Positions 1-10,553 of a stretch of 64,000 bases of DNA are shown one piece after another (the first letter of the stretch is position 1; each line of letters opens with the position of its first letter). Where the stretch lies: positions 34,594,501 through 34,658,500 of the forward strand of contig JAUMIR010000003.1 of NCBI GenBank assembly GCA_030847615.1, in the 5' to 3' direction. A program made the translations under genes and the position numbers. A model generated the notes under the pieces. The model saw only the letters and a program-made list of their open reading frames with translations, had not been told where the DNA came from and searched no databases. The stretch comes from Gambelia wislizenii (Eukaryota > Chordata > Lepidosauria > Squamata > Crotaphytidae).

Positions 1-1068
1 GTTTAAGTATTGGCCTAGGACTCTGTAGACCAGGGGGCCGTTTACACGGCAAAATAAATCCTCAAAGAATGCGACAAGAAGCCTGATAGTTCTCATGCAT
101 TTCGAAGCTACAGTGCCCTTTTCAGAAGGAGGGGCTGTGAAAAACCCATAAGTTGTGCAGTATCAGCTTTCACTACTTTTCCAGACTTTTTTTTATTAAG
201 TTTGCAAAAATGCACACAGTTGATTGTGGGAACTTACCATCCATGTGAACTTGCATCAACCTTTTCAAATTAGCGTGAGCAGAGTTGAATCCTGATTGGT
301 TGGAGTGACCATTGTTCCTTCTCCAAATAGACGGAGGGGTTTGCCCCTTCTTCTGCTTGTAGCTGACTTTGGGAAATCTGCTCTGAGCCCTTCCTGTCTG
401 TTTCAAAGGAAGGCTTTGGGGGCAGGCAAGATGATCAGTAATGGGGCTAGCCCCCACTTGGGTAGTGTGTGTGTGTGTGTACGTTCGTGCGTACAGCAAC
501 TGGCCAATTGCAACTTCGTTTATTTGTGCTTCCCTTCAGTCATTTGTCTTGATTCAAGGCTTTCGGGGCAGCAGAACTTAATCCTGATTGCTTCAATTGA
601 CCAAATAGGGAGGGGGTTTGACTTGCAAGAGATGAGTCTGAAATTAAAAGATCCAGCTAGCCAGCTTGCCTTCTAACTACTGTTCCTCCGTCCCTCCCTC
701 CCTCTCTTTCTCTCTCTCTCTCTCTCTGTGTATGAGAGAGAGATTAACCGGCTGATCGATAAATCATCCTTTTGTTTATTTTTTTTGTGCGTGTGCACAT
801 GCGCGCTCTGGCAGGGATCTCCTTTCGGCTGCTTTCCTTCCCTCCAGCTGCTTCTTTTCTGTGTGCACACAGGCTTCAGCTGCATTCCAGAGAAAAAAGG
901 AATCTCAGCAGATCCTTGTGTGTGTTTGCTTCCCTCCTTCACCATGCTGTCTAAACTATGAAACTCAAAACGCATCGCATTTTCCAACTTAGCAAAAACT
1001 CTGTGAACTGGGCACTGCTGATTCAAAAGAATGGTAATCCGGAATTTCCCGCACTTTCTCCTCCAGTG
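1..1068. other. No gene seen; microsatellites and a possible MITE edge
   Basis: No coding region is supported here. The open frames are short, overlap on both strands and match no family I know. Simple repeats are present: a GT run near 465-482 and a CCCT/TC run near 685-728. Bases 34-65 resemble the terminal repeat of the GGG-ended MITEs at 28030 and 43745 (GG...GTC or GTT, then AAATAAATCC), so the window may open inside a degraded copy. No matching right end was found, so this is weak. Confidence 0.5.
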
Positions 1069-1265
1069 TAACCAGCCCCCAGGATTCGAATCCCCACTCA
1101 GCCATGGAAACTCAATAGGTGACCTTGCACAAGTCACACTCTCTCAGTCTCAGAGGAAGGTGAAGGCAAACCCCTCTTAACAAATCTCACCAAGAAAACC
1201 ATGTGATAGATTTGCATTAAGGTCACCATAAACTTGGAAATGACTTGAAGGCACAGTAACAACAG
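1069..1265 (+). mobile_element. Sauria-SINE-like element, 5' truncated
   Basis: The sequence contains a B-box-like stretch (ggattcgaatcccc), a body with the phrase 'tgacctt..caagtcacactctctcag', and a 3' tail of the type 'ggtcaccataa...gacttgaaggcacag'. That tail resembles the 3' end of BovB LINEs, the known arrangement of Sauria SINEs (tRNA head, BovB-type tail). The A-box part of the head is missing or too diverged to see. Similar copies lie at 5910, 14075, 21293 (minus), 29507, 30004 (minus) and 37219. Confidence 0.75.
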
Positions 1266-1566
1266 TTTCCAAAACTGGGTCCACTCCTTGGTTAGTTTCT
1301 TTATAATTTGCACTCAAAGCTAGAGTGGACTTACCACCCCACTGATGTGGGAGCCACCAGTGCCACTGCAAACACTTTTTAAAAATCAGATAGGTCTTTT
1401 CCACATATGCCTATCTGTTGTTAAAGAGGGTTAAACCAGGCCTCAGTGGCTGGGTGCTTGCTATGAGTTTTCTTGGTGCATTTTTATTACATTTTTAATG
1501 TTTTTAAATCAAGACTTTATCTGTATTTTCCACTTTGGTGGAAAAGCAGGGAATGAATAAATGAAT

Positions 1567-1569
1567 TTA

Positions 1570-1607
<38 letters not shown>

Positions 1608-1608
1608 T
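1567..1608. repeat. (ATT)n microsatellite
   Basis: About thirteen ATT/TTA units in a row. Just upstream, 1500-1565 looks like a LINE 3' tail ('gaaaagcagggaatgaataaatgaat'), so the run probably grew from an A/T-rich retroelement tail. Confidence 0.9.
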
Positions 1609-1619
1609 TGTTGGCATAT

Positions 1620-2770
1620 TAATGGCCAAACCAAGTTATGGCAGAAGATGAGACAAAGTAACAGGCCACCCTTTGCACATGTCATTTTTGCATCAGGTAA
1701 AAGCATTAAGAGTTTTTGCAAAATGTCCAGCTTTGGAGAGTTACACAAGACTGAGGCTAATAGGAGACTTGGGGGCATTGCCTTGCAGTGGCTCCAGTCT
1801 TTCTTTTCTGAACATTCCCAGAGGGCTCTGCTGGGGAATTGTTGCTCAGACTTTTGGCCATTAGCCTCTGGGGTTCCACAGAGGTCAATACTGTCCTCTA
1901 TGCTTTTCAACATATATATGAATCCAGGAACTTTGGGGTTGGGTGTCATCACTATGCTGATGATACTCAGCTCTATCTCTCCTTTACAACTGATGCCAAG
2001 GAGGCTGTGGTAGTACTGAATCATTGCCTGGATATAGTAATGGACTGGATATGGGTGAATAAATTGAGGCTTAATCCAGACAAGTTGGAAGTGCTGGTGG
2101 TCAGCAGGAAAACCAACCTGACATTGGGATCACAGCCTGTTCTGAATGGGGTTGATCTCCCTGTAAAAGATCAGGTTTGTAGTTTAGGGCGCTCTTGGAC
2201 TCACCGCTGCTCATGGAAAGCCAGGTTGTTTCAGTGGCCAAGAGCACCTTTGCCCAAGTCTGGCTGGTGCACCAGCTGTGCCCTTTCTTGGGAAAGACAG
2301 ATCTGGGTACAATGGTTCATGTCTTAGTTAGCTCCTGATTAGACTACTATAATGTACTCTACATAAGTGCCCCATCCCATATGAGCCTGCAGAAATTTGT
2401 GATCTTCAGAGGAGGCCCTGTTGTGTGTCCCAACACCTCATGAAGTTAGGTTGGTGGGTACATGTAATAGGGCTTTCTCTGTAGCAACACATCAACAGTG
2501 GAACTCCCTACCCAAGGAGGTTAAGCTGGCCCCATCTCCTTTAAGCTTCCTTTGGGCAGCCAAAACAGTGCTTTTCCACATGATATTCAATGTTTGAAAT
2601 TTCTGTTTTAACTGTGTCAAAACTGTATTCTAGGGGTTTTTAAAAGTGTATTTAATGTGTTTTCAAAATGTTTTTATCTTTGTATTATTTTAATTGGTTT
2701 TTATTTGTTCATCGCCTTGTGTGCCCTTGTAGGGTGGGAGGCGATACAGAAATATTTAAATAAATAAATT
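1620..2770 (+). mobile_element. L2 LINE, 3' part of RT plus 3' UTR
   Basis: This is a 5'-truncated L2-type LINE. Reading frames at 1860-2200 carry the RT catalytic block YADDTQLYLS, followed by a stretch of the form 'CLD.VMDWI.VNKLRLNPDKLEVLVV', typical of L2 reverse transcriptases. The region 2330-2570 still resembles the L2 C-terminus in broken frames. The tail at 2705-2770 (catcgccttg...gggaggcgatacagaaata, then AAATAA repeats) is the usual L2 3' end. Many indels and stops show the copy is old. Confidence 0.8.
1839..2200 (+). pseudogene. L2 reverse transcriptase remnant
   Basis: This frame holds the only well-preserved protein part of the L2 copy. The YADD motif supplies the two metal-binding aspartates of the RT palm domain. 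It is followed by the conserved thumb-side block ending in KLEVLVVSRK. The frame upstream (1561-2013 in another phase) carries the preceding GVPQ.S.LS..LFNIYM block, so a frameshift separates motif B/GVPQGS from motif C/YADD. The product would have copied L2 RNA at nicked genomic target DNA; it cannot do so here. Confidence 0.75.
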
Positions 2771-3524
2771 AAGTAAATAATTGAGATACATTTCTTTCAC
2801 TTTTGTATTTTACTGTAACATCAGTGCTACTGTTGCAGTCTCTCCCATTGCTTTTTTAAATTAAAACACAATACCTACTGTGCTAATCAGCAGGTGTAGG
2901 CCTGCTACCAGGCATTTTGTGGGCCTCGGCATATTTGGAGAGGCATCGTTAATCAATGTGAAGCTTCAGTAGAAGCAGCTTTGTGATGTATTTAATACAG
3001 TATATAAAATTAAAATGTAATAGAATTGATATATAGGTATTAAGTCAAAGTCCATGTCACTCAAACCAACATCTTCACACTATTGGGCTAATTGGAGGTG
3101 TGAGCACTGCCTCTGTAGTTTTATTTGTTTTTGTAAGAAGATATATGGTCAGCCTTTGATCCTCTAACAGTTTTGGACTTCAACTCCCAGAATCTCTGAC
3201 CATTGACCAAGCTGCCTGGACTTTCTGAAAAGTGAAGTTCAACACATCTGGGGAATGAGAACAACTGGTCTACATCCTTATTATTTTCTCTCACCCCTCC
3301 CACCCTCCAAAAGTTCCAGAGTGGATTGGAATTCCTTCCACACACACGCCCAGGTCCTGCATAAGTATCTCATAGCATTTCCAAAATTTTCTAGAATAAT
3401 TCACATAATATTTATTTACAGTTTGGGGGAATTTCCTTTGATTATTTATCTGTCAGCCTTCATATGGGTAAGAGGTCTCTGGAAGGCAAACCAATTTTAT
3501 TTTGGAGATCCATATGCCATACCA
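2771..3524. other. No gene seen
   Basis: Nothing coding is supported. Bases 3174-3220 contain the phrase 'ggacttcaactcccagaatct', recurrent in squamate repeats (compare 36660-36690 and 52090-52130), probably a piece of an old SINE or hAT MITE. The rest is AT-rich and unassigned. Confidence 0.45.
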
Positions 3525-4534
3525 ATGGCTCTGCTTCATCCTGGAGAGAAGTGACCAGTGAGGTGCCACAGGGTTCTGTCCTGGGCCCAGTGCAATTCAA
3601 CATCTTTATCAATGACTTGGATGAGGGAATAGAGGGTATGTTTATCATGTTTGCAGATGACACCAAATTAGGAGGGGTAGCTAATACCCCAGAGGACAGG
3701 ATCAGAATCCAAAATGACCTCAACAGATTAGAAAGCTGGGCCAATACCAACAAAATGAATTTCAACAGGGAGAAATGTAGGATACTACACTTTGGCAGTA
3801 AAAATGACATTCACAGATATAGGATGGGTAACACATGGCTTGAGGGCAGTACACGCGAAAAGGATCTAGGAGTCTTAGTGGACCACAAGCTGAACATGAG
3901 TCAGCAGTGTGATGCAGCAGCTAAAAAAGCCAATACGATTCTAGGCTGCATTAATAGGAGTATAGTGTCTAGATCAAGGGAAGTAATAGTGCCACTCTAT
4001 TCTGCTTTGGTCAGGCCTCACCTGGAATACTGTGTCCAGTTCTGGGCACCACAATTCAGGAAGGATATTGAGAAGCTGGAATGTGTCCAGACGAGGGCAA
4101 CCAGGATGGTGGGAGGCCTGGAAGCCATGCCCTATGAGGAGCGGCTTAGGGAGCTGGGCATGTTTAGCTTAGAGAAGAGAAGGTTGAGAGGGGACATGAT
4201 AGCTATGTTTAAATATTTGAAGGGATGTCATTTTGAGGATGGAGCAAGATTGTTTTCTGTTGCTCCAGAGACTAGGACACAGAGCAATGTTCCAACTAAA
4301 GGAAAAGAGATTCCACCTAAAAATTAGGAAGAACTTCCTGACAGTAAGAGCTGTTCGGAAGTGGAATACACTGCCTCAGAGTGTGGTGGAGTCTCCTTCT
4401 TTGGAGGTTTTTAAACAGAGGCTGGATGGCCATCTGTTAGGAATGATTTGATTGTGAATTCCTGCATATCAGGGGGTTGGACTGGATGGCCCTTGAGGTC
4501 TCTTCCAACTCTATGATTCTATTATTCTATATTT
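3525..4534 (+). mobile_element. CR1-type LINE, 5'-truncated copy
   Basis: This copy starts inside the RT gene and runs to a CR1-style 3' end: 'ggttggactggatggcccttgaggtctcttccaactctatgattctattattct'. The terminal ATTCTATG octamer repeat is the hallmark of CR1 elements. The coding part is open for 287 codons, then a frameshift near 4290 moves into the frame that carries the last conserved block. The small number of lesions suggests moderate age. Confidence 0.9.
3533..4451 (+). pseudogene. CR1 ORF2, RT C-terminal half
   Basis: Visible in order: motif B region ([20 protein letters not shown]), the catalytic FADD ([10 protein letters not shown]), then the long CR1 C-terminal domain with [32 protein letters not shown], a VQ.RATRM segment, [20 protein letters not shown] and [17 protein letters not shown] frameshift at about 4290 moves the end ([20 protein letters not shown]...LDGHLLGMI) to another frame. 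The protein would be the polymerase for target-primed reverse transcription. Endonuclease and the first RT motifs are absent because of 5' truncation. Confidence 0.85.
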
Positions 4535-5909
4535 CCTGGGAGCTCCCAGCCTTATCAAAGACTTTTTACAGTATTTCCATTCCTGAGGCTGATTTAAATT
4601 AACCCAATATGTTCTGAAATGAAATGTATTTATTACTTGTCTGTGTGTTTCTACTGTCTCAGACCCAGTAAAGATGGCTGCCAAGTAAACACAGCCATTG
4701 TTTTCAGGACACAGATTCAACAGAGATCAAATAAAAGAAAGAGGAATGTTAGCATTAAAAAATCAACCTAATGCTTAGCTAGCATATTATGACTAAAACA
4801 CTTTAGCACTTTGATTATAACTCCTGAATAATAATAATAAAAAAGGTTCAGTGGAAATTGGTGAAAATCAATTTTTGAAATGTTTTGTGAGACTGGGTGT
4901 CACATGTGATCAGTGGGAGTGGGAAGGAGAAGGACACATGGGAGGGAAGGGACAGCCAGCATGTTTCAAGATAAAAGTGCAGCACACATACCACTTTAAA
5001 AACCTTCTATACAATGTTATAAATGCCTGTTCAAATAACAAAAAATACCTGATGTGAAAGAATGCAGTTTTCAGGAGTGAAGCTTTTGTATTCCGCTTTC
5101 AGGGAAACTGAGAAAATTTATGGGACTAGTAATCCTCATAGTAAGAAGTTTTATAAGAATTTCTCCCCCCCTGCCCCTCCCACCCCCAGATCCTCTGTTT
5201 AATAATGCAAGATTTTCAAGTCAACAAAATCCTTACATTATTTTTCACTCTCCTTTAGGCTAATATGAATATTATGAAAGAACAGTAGACATTTTAGAAT
5301 TCTAGGGACCATGGGACTCTTTGGACTACTCTCTCTGTAGACAGGGAGAGAGAGATTTATGCAAGAAGGGGGGCACTATGAAGCTCCCTTGTCCAGTGGC
5401 CAGGAAGGGACCATTCCCCACCCCACCCCTCACTGCTGCCTCCAGAGGATTGCATCATTAATAATACTGGCCTAGGTGGAAAGCAGCATACCCAAGATGT
5501 CTGAGAAAAATGGTGCTTATGAAATAAATGCTCAGTTTTTCCTTTATTTAAAGACATTTACATAAAATTCACCAAGCATGTACTTATTGAAGTTTAATGG
5601 CATTTCTGAAAATCATCCCCCACCCCGCATTTCTGCATCAAGAACAGAATTTGCACTCAAATTAATATGACTGACACATGTGCAGGTAGACTGTTCTTCT
5701 GAGCATAGCCCATTGAAATGTGACTAGGGCTAGTACAATAATAGAGATATGGAAAAGGTTCTATTTTTCTAACAAAAGTTTTTAAAAAATAGTGCAGTCA
5801 GTCAAACGTGAAATGTGCTGTTAACTTGCATATATTTTAGAACTTTCCCCCACCTATTTGAAAATACATTGCTGTGTTTCTACAAGTCACTAGTGTATCT
5901 CAATGTATC
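4535..5909. other. No gene seen
   Basis: No convincing ORF, RNA gene or complete repeat was recognised. The stretch is AT-rich, with a C-rich patch at 5163-5187 and a short AG run near 5345-5355. Confidence 0.45.
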
Positions 5910-6142
5910 TGCCAGCCTGGTGCAGTGGTTTGAGCATTGGACTATGACTCTGGAGGCCAAGGTTCAAATCCCCATTTGGCCATGGAAACCCACGGGTTAA
6001 CCTTGGGCAAGTCATATTCTCTCATCCTCAGAAGAAGGCAAAGGCAAATCCCCTCTGAACAAATCTTGCCAAGAAAACACCATGATAGATTTGCTATAGG
6101 GTCACCATAAGTCAGGAATAAATTGAAGGCACACAACAACAA
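5910..6142 (+). mobile_element. Sauria-SINE-like element, nearly complete
   Basis: The tRNA-related head is intact. A box-like 'tggtgcagtggtttgagc' (5919-5936) is followed about 30 bp later by a B box 'ggttcaaatcc' (5962-5972), the internal RNA polymerase III promoter. The body 'ggaaacccac...ttgggcaagtcatattctctcatcctcagaag' and the BovB-like tail '...ataagtcaggaataaattgaaggcacacaacaacaa' follow in the expected order. Length is near 230 bp. It has no ORF and would depend on LINE proteins, plausibly BovB. Confidence 0.88.
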
Positions 6143-6174
6143 AGTGTATCTGTAAATTCTTTAAAAGAAGAAGT

Positions 6175-6455
6175 TACATTCAAACCCCTGTATCTGCAGA
6201 ACCAATATCCACAGTTTCAGTTATCTGCAGGACACAAAATAGGGGACGCATACCATCAAGTCACACTGGTAAAAACCTAGAGATTCATCCTCTCTAGACA
6301 TTTTCTAGGTCCTCCAATACAACTCTATGGTGTGTTTTTACCAGAAATCCTTTATTTTAATAGTGTTTGCTGTTATCCACAGTTTCTAGTATCCACAGAA
6401 AGTCTGGGAATAAAACCTCCATGGATAAGGAATCCAACTCTACAATATGGAACAA
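6175..6455. mobile_element. pogo/Tigger-like MITE, imperfect palindrome
   Basis: The ends pair as imperfect inverted repeats (caaacccctgtatctgcag... against ...ccatggataaggaatccaactcta), with 'tatctgcaggacacaaaat' and 'ctctagacattttctagg' inside. The same pattern recurs at 14333, 35650, 46505 and 59795. TA-flanked ends beginning CAGT and the 'cccctgtatcc' start match pogo-type nonautonomous elements. There is no transposase ORF. Confidence 0.65.
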
Positions 6456-6525
6456 GCTCACAGCTAGGATAAATTGGGAACACAGAAAACTCTCCTACAG
6501 TATGTAGGAAAATTTGTTCTTCTAC

Positions 6526-6730
6526 CCTGAAGGCACCAGATCCCATCTGATCTTGGAAGCTAAGCAAGGTCAAGCTGTGCAGGGGAACACCAAGGAATAC
6601 CAAGTGCTGTGGGCTGTATTTTAGAGGAAGGAAATGAGTTACTTCTCAGTATTCCTTCCCTAAGAAAAACTTATGAAATTCATGGGGTCACCATAAGTCA
6701 ACAGGGAACTTGAAGGCAAACACTCACACA
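6526..6730 (+). mobile_element. 5S-rRNA-derived SINE
   Basis: The head at 6527-6620 is clearly 5S rRNA-like: 'ccagatcccatctgatcttggaagctaagcaaggtc' corresponds to the 5S internal control region. The downstream 'ggatgggagacc' part is eroded. The body leads to a tail 'ggggtcaccataagtcaacagggaacttgaaggcaaacac', the same BovB-like end as the Sauria SINEs. This fits the SINE3 class (5S head, LINE-matched tail). Relatives are at 32113 (+), 17445 (-) and 34750 (-). Confidence 0.82.
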
Positions 6731-6741
6731 TACCCTAGTAT

Positions 6742-6860
6742 TGTCTCCACTCCTATCCCTGGGACAGTAGCTTTCCAGGGTCTCAGACAGAAGCCTTTTG
6801 CATCACCTGGCATATGTCTTTTAGCTGAAGATGTCAGGGACTGAAACTGGGATTTTATTT
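6742..6860 (-). mobile_element. tRNA-derived SINE fragment
   Basis: Reading the minus strand gives a B-box-like phrase (ccagtttcagtccctgacatc), then the SINE body 'caggtgatgcaaaaggcttctgtctgagaccctgg'. This matches the common reptilian tRNA SINE with a 'catctccaggtaggg...cctgaaaccctggagag' body. The A-box end is replaced by a TTTTA repeat at 6849-6874. Confidence 0.55.
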
Positions 6861-6889
6861 TATTTTATTTTATTGCATGTAAGCCATGT

Positions 6890-7204
6890 TTCTCTCTGGC
6901 TTTTCTTCGCAAACGAAGATTCAGGAAGGACTCATCCCACGCTTTCTGCAAGCACACTGATGACTAAAAAGGCCAATCTGAGATAAACAAGTCCAGTTGC
7001 AGAAAACACAGCAGAAAGTCTCCTTCGATGATGTTTCCGGGTTGTGATTCTTTCTGCGTTGTCGTTTCTCTTCAACACTTGTTCAGCATGAGTTCTCAAA
7101 TAGGCTGCAGCATTGTGGATAGTGCATCTCCATGCCTCCCGATTTGAGGCCAGGGCGGACCATTGTTAGTGATCAATTTGGCCAAGCCTGAGATGTTGTT
7201 TCAG
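6890..7204 (-). mobile_element. Vingi-like LINE 3' end with 11-bp target duplication
   Basis: A 315-bp insertion is bounded by an exact 11-bp direct repeat, gtaagccatgt (6879-6889 and 7205-7215). On the minus strand it is the 3' terminus of the LINE family seen better at 14622. It codes the last part of an RT C-terminal domain and ends in 'gaagaaaagccagagag'. The short, clean duplication shows target-primed insertion with 5' truncation. The Vingi name is tentative. A C-terminal C2HC motif and the 'RWAGHV' block place it outside CR1, L2, L1 and BovB. Confidence 0.8.
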
Positions 7205-7451
7205 GTAAGCCATGTATTTCATTCAGTATCACACAAGTGGACTTCTACTCTCCCAAAAGGATTTCTCTTCAGTCTTCTTCTTAGTAGAAACCCAAATGTA
7301 TTACAGAAAGTCCTCCTAAAACCTCTGAGGAAGACTTGCTGGAGTGTAGGGCTGAACAGGGAGAAGTATTCTGAGTGGGTTCCATTCTGCTAGAGGATAC
7401 ATACTCCATCTACCTATCTACGCTCACCCTCAGAAATTCATGAAGTGGTTT

Positions 7452-8241
7452 CATAGAATCATAGAATTGCAGAGTTGGAAGAGACCAGGAGGGCCATCCA
7501 GTCCAACCCCCCTGCCACGCAGGAAATCTTGATCAAAGCATCCCCGACAGATGGCAATCCAGCCTCTGTTTAAAAACCTCCAAGGAAGGAGACCCCACCA
7601 TGGTGGCTCAGTGGTTAAATGCCAGTCCTGCAAGTCACCACGTTGCAAGTTCGATTCCAGCGGGCTACAAGGTTCACTCAGCCTTCCATCCTTTCGTAGA
7701 TCGGTAAAATGAGTACCCAGCTTATGGGGGGCAATTAGCTAACACACATTGGAAACTGCTTAACGCAGTGTAGATGTGTAAATAGCTATTGCTTAAAACA
7801 ATTTGTAAGCCGCACTGATAGCCTTGAGGCTGAAGAGCGGGGTATAAATAAATAAATAAATAAATGCTCCGAGGGAGTGTGTTCCACTGCCGAACAGCTC
7901 TTACTGTCAAAAAGTTCCTCCTCATGTTGAGGTGGAATCTCTGTTCCTGGAGCTTGCATCCATTGCTCCGTGTTCCAGTCTCTGGAGCAGCAGAAAACAA
8001 GCCTGCTCCATCGTCAGCGTGACATCCCTTCAAATACTTAAACAGGGCTATCATATTGCCTCTTAACCGTCTTTTTTCCAGGCTAAACATACCCAGCTCC
8101 CTAAGTCTCTCCTCATAAGGCATCGTTTCCAGACCTTTCACCATTTTAGTTGCCCTTCTCTGGACACGTTCCAATTTGTCAATATCCTTTTTTAATTGTG
8201 GTGCCCAGAACTGGACACAGTATTCTAAGTGAGGTCTGACC
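7452..8241 (-). mobile_element. CR1 3' fragment, split by a tRNA SINE
   Basis: On the minus strand this is the CR1 C-terminal RT region and 3' UTR; at its 3' end the + strand reads catagaatcatagaattgcag. CR1 sequence stops at 7603 and resumes at about 7864 with no loss (ccaccatg | ctccgaggg), so a SINE inserted into it. The 5' truncation near 8241 joins a locally rearranged stretch (8242-8328). Confidence 0.9.
7603..7863 (+). mobile_element. tRNA-derived SINE nested in CR1
   Basis: A box 'tggctcagtggttaaatg' (7604-7621) and B box 'agttcgattcc' (7646-7656) mark a tRNA head. The body 'tcggtaaaatgagtacccagctt' and the tail 'gtaagccgcactgatagcc...ggggtataaataaataaa' follow. The L2-like end suggests L2-driven mobilisation. 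Target duplication is very short (about 3-4 bp, atg). Its position inside a CR1 copy makes it younger than that copy. Confidence 0.85.
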
Positions 8242-8329
8242 AGTAGCTTCTATCTGAACTGGTTCAGATAGAACTGGTTCAGATAGATGCTCAGACCACT
8301 GGCAGTAGCTTCTATCTGAACTGGTTCAA

Positions 8330-8882
8330 TAAATATGTTTCTAACTGAATTCAAGATGCTGGCAATAACATTTAAAGCCCTAAAGGTTGTGGGACCTCAA
8401 TACTTGAGGGAGCGCCTCTCTTTATATATGTCTGCCCAAGAATTAAGATCTGTTAGAGGGTCCCTCCTCTGTGTCCCATCAGGAGGGGAAATACATTGTG
8501 GAAGGACATGGGAGAGGGCCTTTTCTGTGGTGGCACCCTGGTTATGGATTTCTCTCCCCCAGAGGCCCAATTGGTGCCAACTGTGGAATCAGTTCAGCGT
8601 GAAATTAAAACTTGCCTTTTATAAAAGCTTTCGGGTGAAACTGATTTTATCCAGGCTGCACATGTTTTATGGTTGTATTATTCAAGATTGTTTTTACTGG
8701 TTTTAAATTTCCTGTTCTCAATTAAGCTTTGGTTTAAATTATTTATTTTCAAATGTTATAAGTCCTAGTTGGACCTTTTAAAACTTTTGTAAGTATTTAT
8801 TGTTTTAAATTGATTTTATTGTAAGCCACCCTAAGATCTTCGGATAAAGGGTGGAATATACATATCTTATTAAATAAATAAG
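8330..8882 (+). mobile_element. L2 LINE 3' end
   Basis: A frame open for 123 codons from 8335 carries the L2 C-terminal signature: 'KMLAITFKALKVVGPQYLRERL' and 'RTWERAFSVVAPWLWISLPQ'. The 3' UTR ends in 'gtaagccaccctaagatc...gggtggaatata' with a TAAATAAATAA tail. The RT catalytic core is absent through 5' truncation. Confidence 0.82.
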
Positions 8883-9479
8883 TGAGTGACATCTCCGGTG
8901 ATTTGTGGAACAATTCCACTGTTGTGGAACTCAAAACACAGAAAATGAATCTACATTAATGTAACTGCCACTTGAAGAATAATGACACTATGTTGAATAC
9001 ACTCAAAGTTCATGAGGTGGCCCTATGCTGCACTGGGTCTCCTAGATCCCTCTCCCTGATTACATATGGGTAGTGATATCACTGCTGAAGAATGAAGCCT
9101 TTATTACCGTTGACAGAAATAGGGGAATCCATGCAGCATTAGCATTGCCAGAAAACATAGTTACCATCCTGAAACCAGAGCAAAGGCAGGAGAAAAATTA
9201 ACTGTACTGTACTATCTGACAGCTTTTATTTCCATGGCACTGGGAAATGACTGAGATAAAATATATGTGTTTTTCTGAGTGCTGCGTGAAATATACTTCT
9301 AATTTTATTCAGAAAATGGACGGAGGAGCTGTGTTCCAGATACCAACAGCTTGAGAAACAGCGGTTCATATGATCATAATAGCCTCTTTTAAAAATTCTC
9401 TTTCTCCAAATTAACCAGTCTATAATTCACCATAAATCAAAATCTCTGAATTTTAGATATTGTTGTATACTGAATTTCT
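8883..9479. other. No gene seen
   Basis: Nothing coding or repetitive was recognised with confidence in this 0.6-kb stretch. Confidence 0.45.
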
Positions 9480-9722
9480 GAACAATGGGTTCAAACTACA
9501 GGAAAAGAGATTCCACCTTAACATTAGGAAGAACTTCCTGACAGTAAGAGCTGTTCAGAAGTGGAATGCACTGCCTCGGAGTGTGGTGGAGTCTCCTTTA
9601 AAGGTTTTTAAACAGAGGCTGGATGGCCATCTGTCAGGAATAATTTGATTGGGTATGCCTGCATGGCAGGGGGTTGGACTAGATGATCCTTATGGTCTCT
9701 TCCAACTCTATGATTCTATGAA
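9480..9722 (+). mobile_element. CR1 3' terminal fragment
   Basis: The last 240 bp of CR1 are present, with the coding end ([19 protein letters not shown] and LDGHLSGII) and the 3' UTR 'gggggttggactagatgatcc...ccaactctatgattctatg'. Only one to two terminal octamers remain. Confidence 0.9.
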
Positions 9723-10304
9723 CATATGGAAGCATGTTTTCAGCAGTGATCTGAGATAATAGCAATTGCTTTATATATGGATAGACTTGAAAATCAGCTT
9801 CTTGCTTGCGTCCGCAAGAAAGATCAGGCTTGCTGGAATGTGGCCACTGAAATCCATAGCTCCCAAAATTGTTCCTCATTGTTGCAAGTCATATTCAATG
9901 ATGGCTATGCTGGCTATGTAAATTTTTTAAAACCAAAGGGATCCAGTGCATCATACTGCAGGGATAGTCAACTGCAGTGGGAATAGGAGCCATTTTCTGC
10001 CTCTTGGACTTTTCAGGGGCCACAGTCTGCCCAAAGGTGTGTGTGTGTGTGTGTGTGTTTGTTTGTTTGTTTGTTTGTTTGTTTTTTAAAGCAAGTGTCT
10101 GGAAAACGTTTTGGAGGAGAGAACTATGCTAAACAGTACAGAGAAACAATCTATTTAAAAGGTAAATCACCACTCTTGGAGGCCCACTTTTTTTCCATAA
10201 AAAGGGCAATCCAGGAAATATGGAGGGGTTGAGGGCCACAAAACCTCAACCTCAACAGAAAGAGGCCCCATTCTCTCCTAGAGCCACACTTTGACCACTA
10301 CTGA
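9723..10304. other. No gene seen; (GT)n(GTTT)n microsatellite
   Basis: A compound microsatellite, about nine GT units followed by about seven GTTT units, occupies 10038-10090. The flanks hold no recognised gene or element. Confidence 0.6.
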
Positions 10305-10553
10305 TGTAATTAGTCAGGGTGCTGGACTGGAACTTGGGAGATCCAAGTTCATGTCACTACCGAACCATGAATCTTACCAAGTGGCCTCAGAGCAGTCTCC
10401 CGTCCTCTGTATCCCTCTCTCTCACACACCCTCTCTCAGCCTGACCTACCTCACAGGTTCATTGTGACAAACAAATGGGGACAAGGAAAGCTACAAACAC
10501 CATCTTGTACACTGGAGAAGAGGTGGAATACAAATGCAATTAATAAATGGCAG
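10305..10553 (+). mobile_element. MIR-like tRNA SINE
   Basis: The element has a worn tRNA head (gtgctggactggaacttgggagatccaagttc, B-box-like), a body 'cctgacctacctcacaggttcattgtgacaaac', and an L2-like end 'gaagaggtggaatacaaatgcaattaataaat'. This order matches the MIR-type SINEs of amniotes. No clear target duplication was found. Confidence 0.7.

Noticed and set aside
5919..5972. Possible tRNA gene
   Set aside because: The A and B boxes are real, but the sequence does not fold as a cloverleaf with an acceptor stem and continues into a SINE body. The same applies to the other tRNA-like heads.
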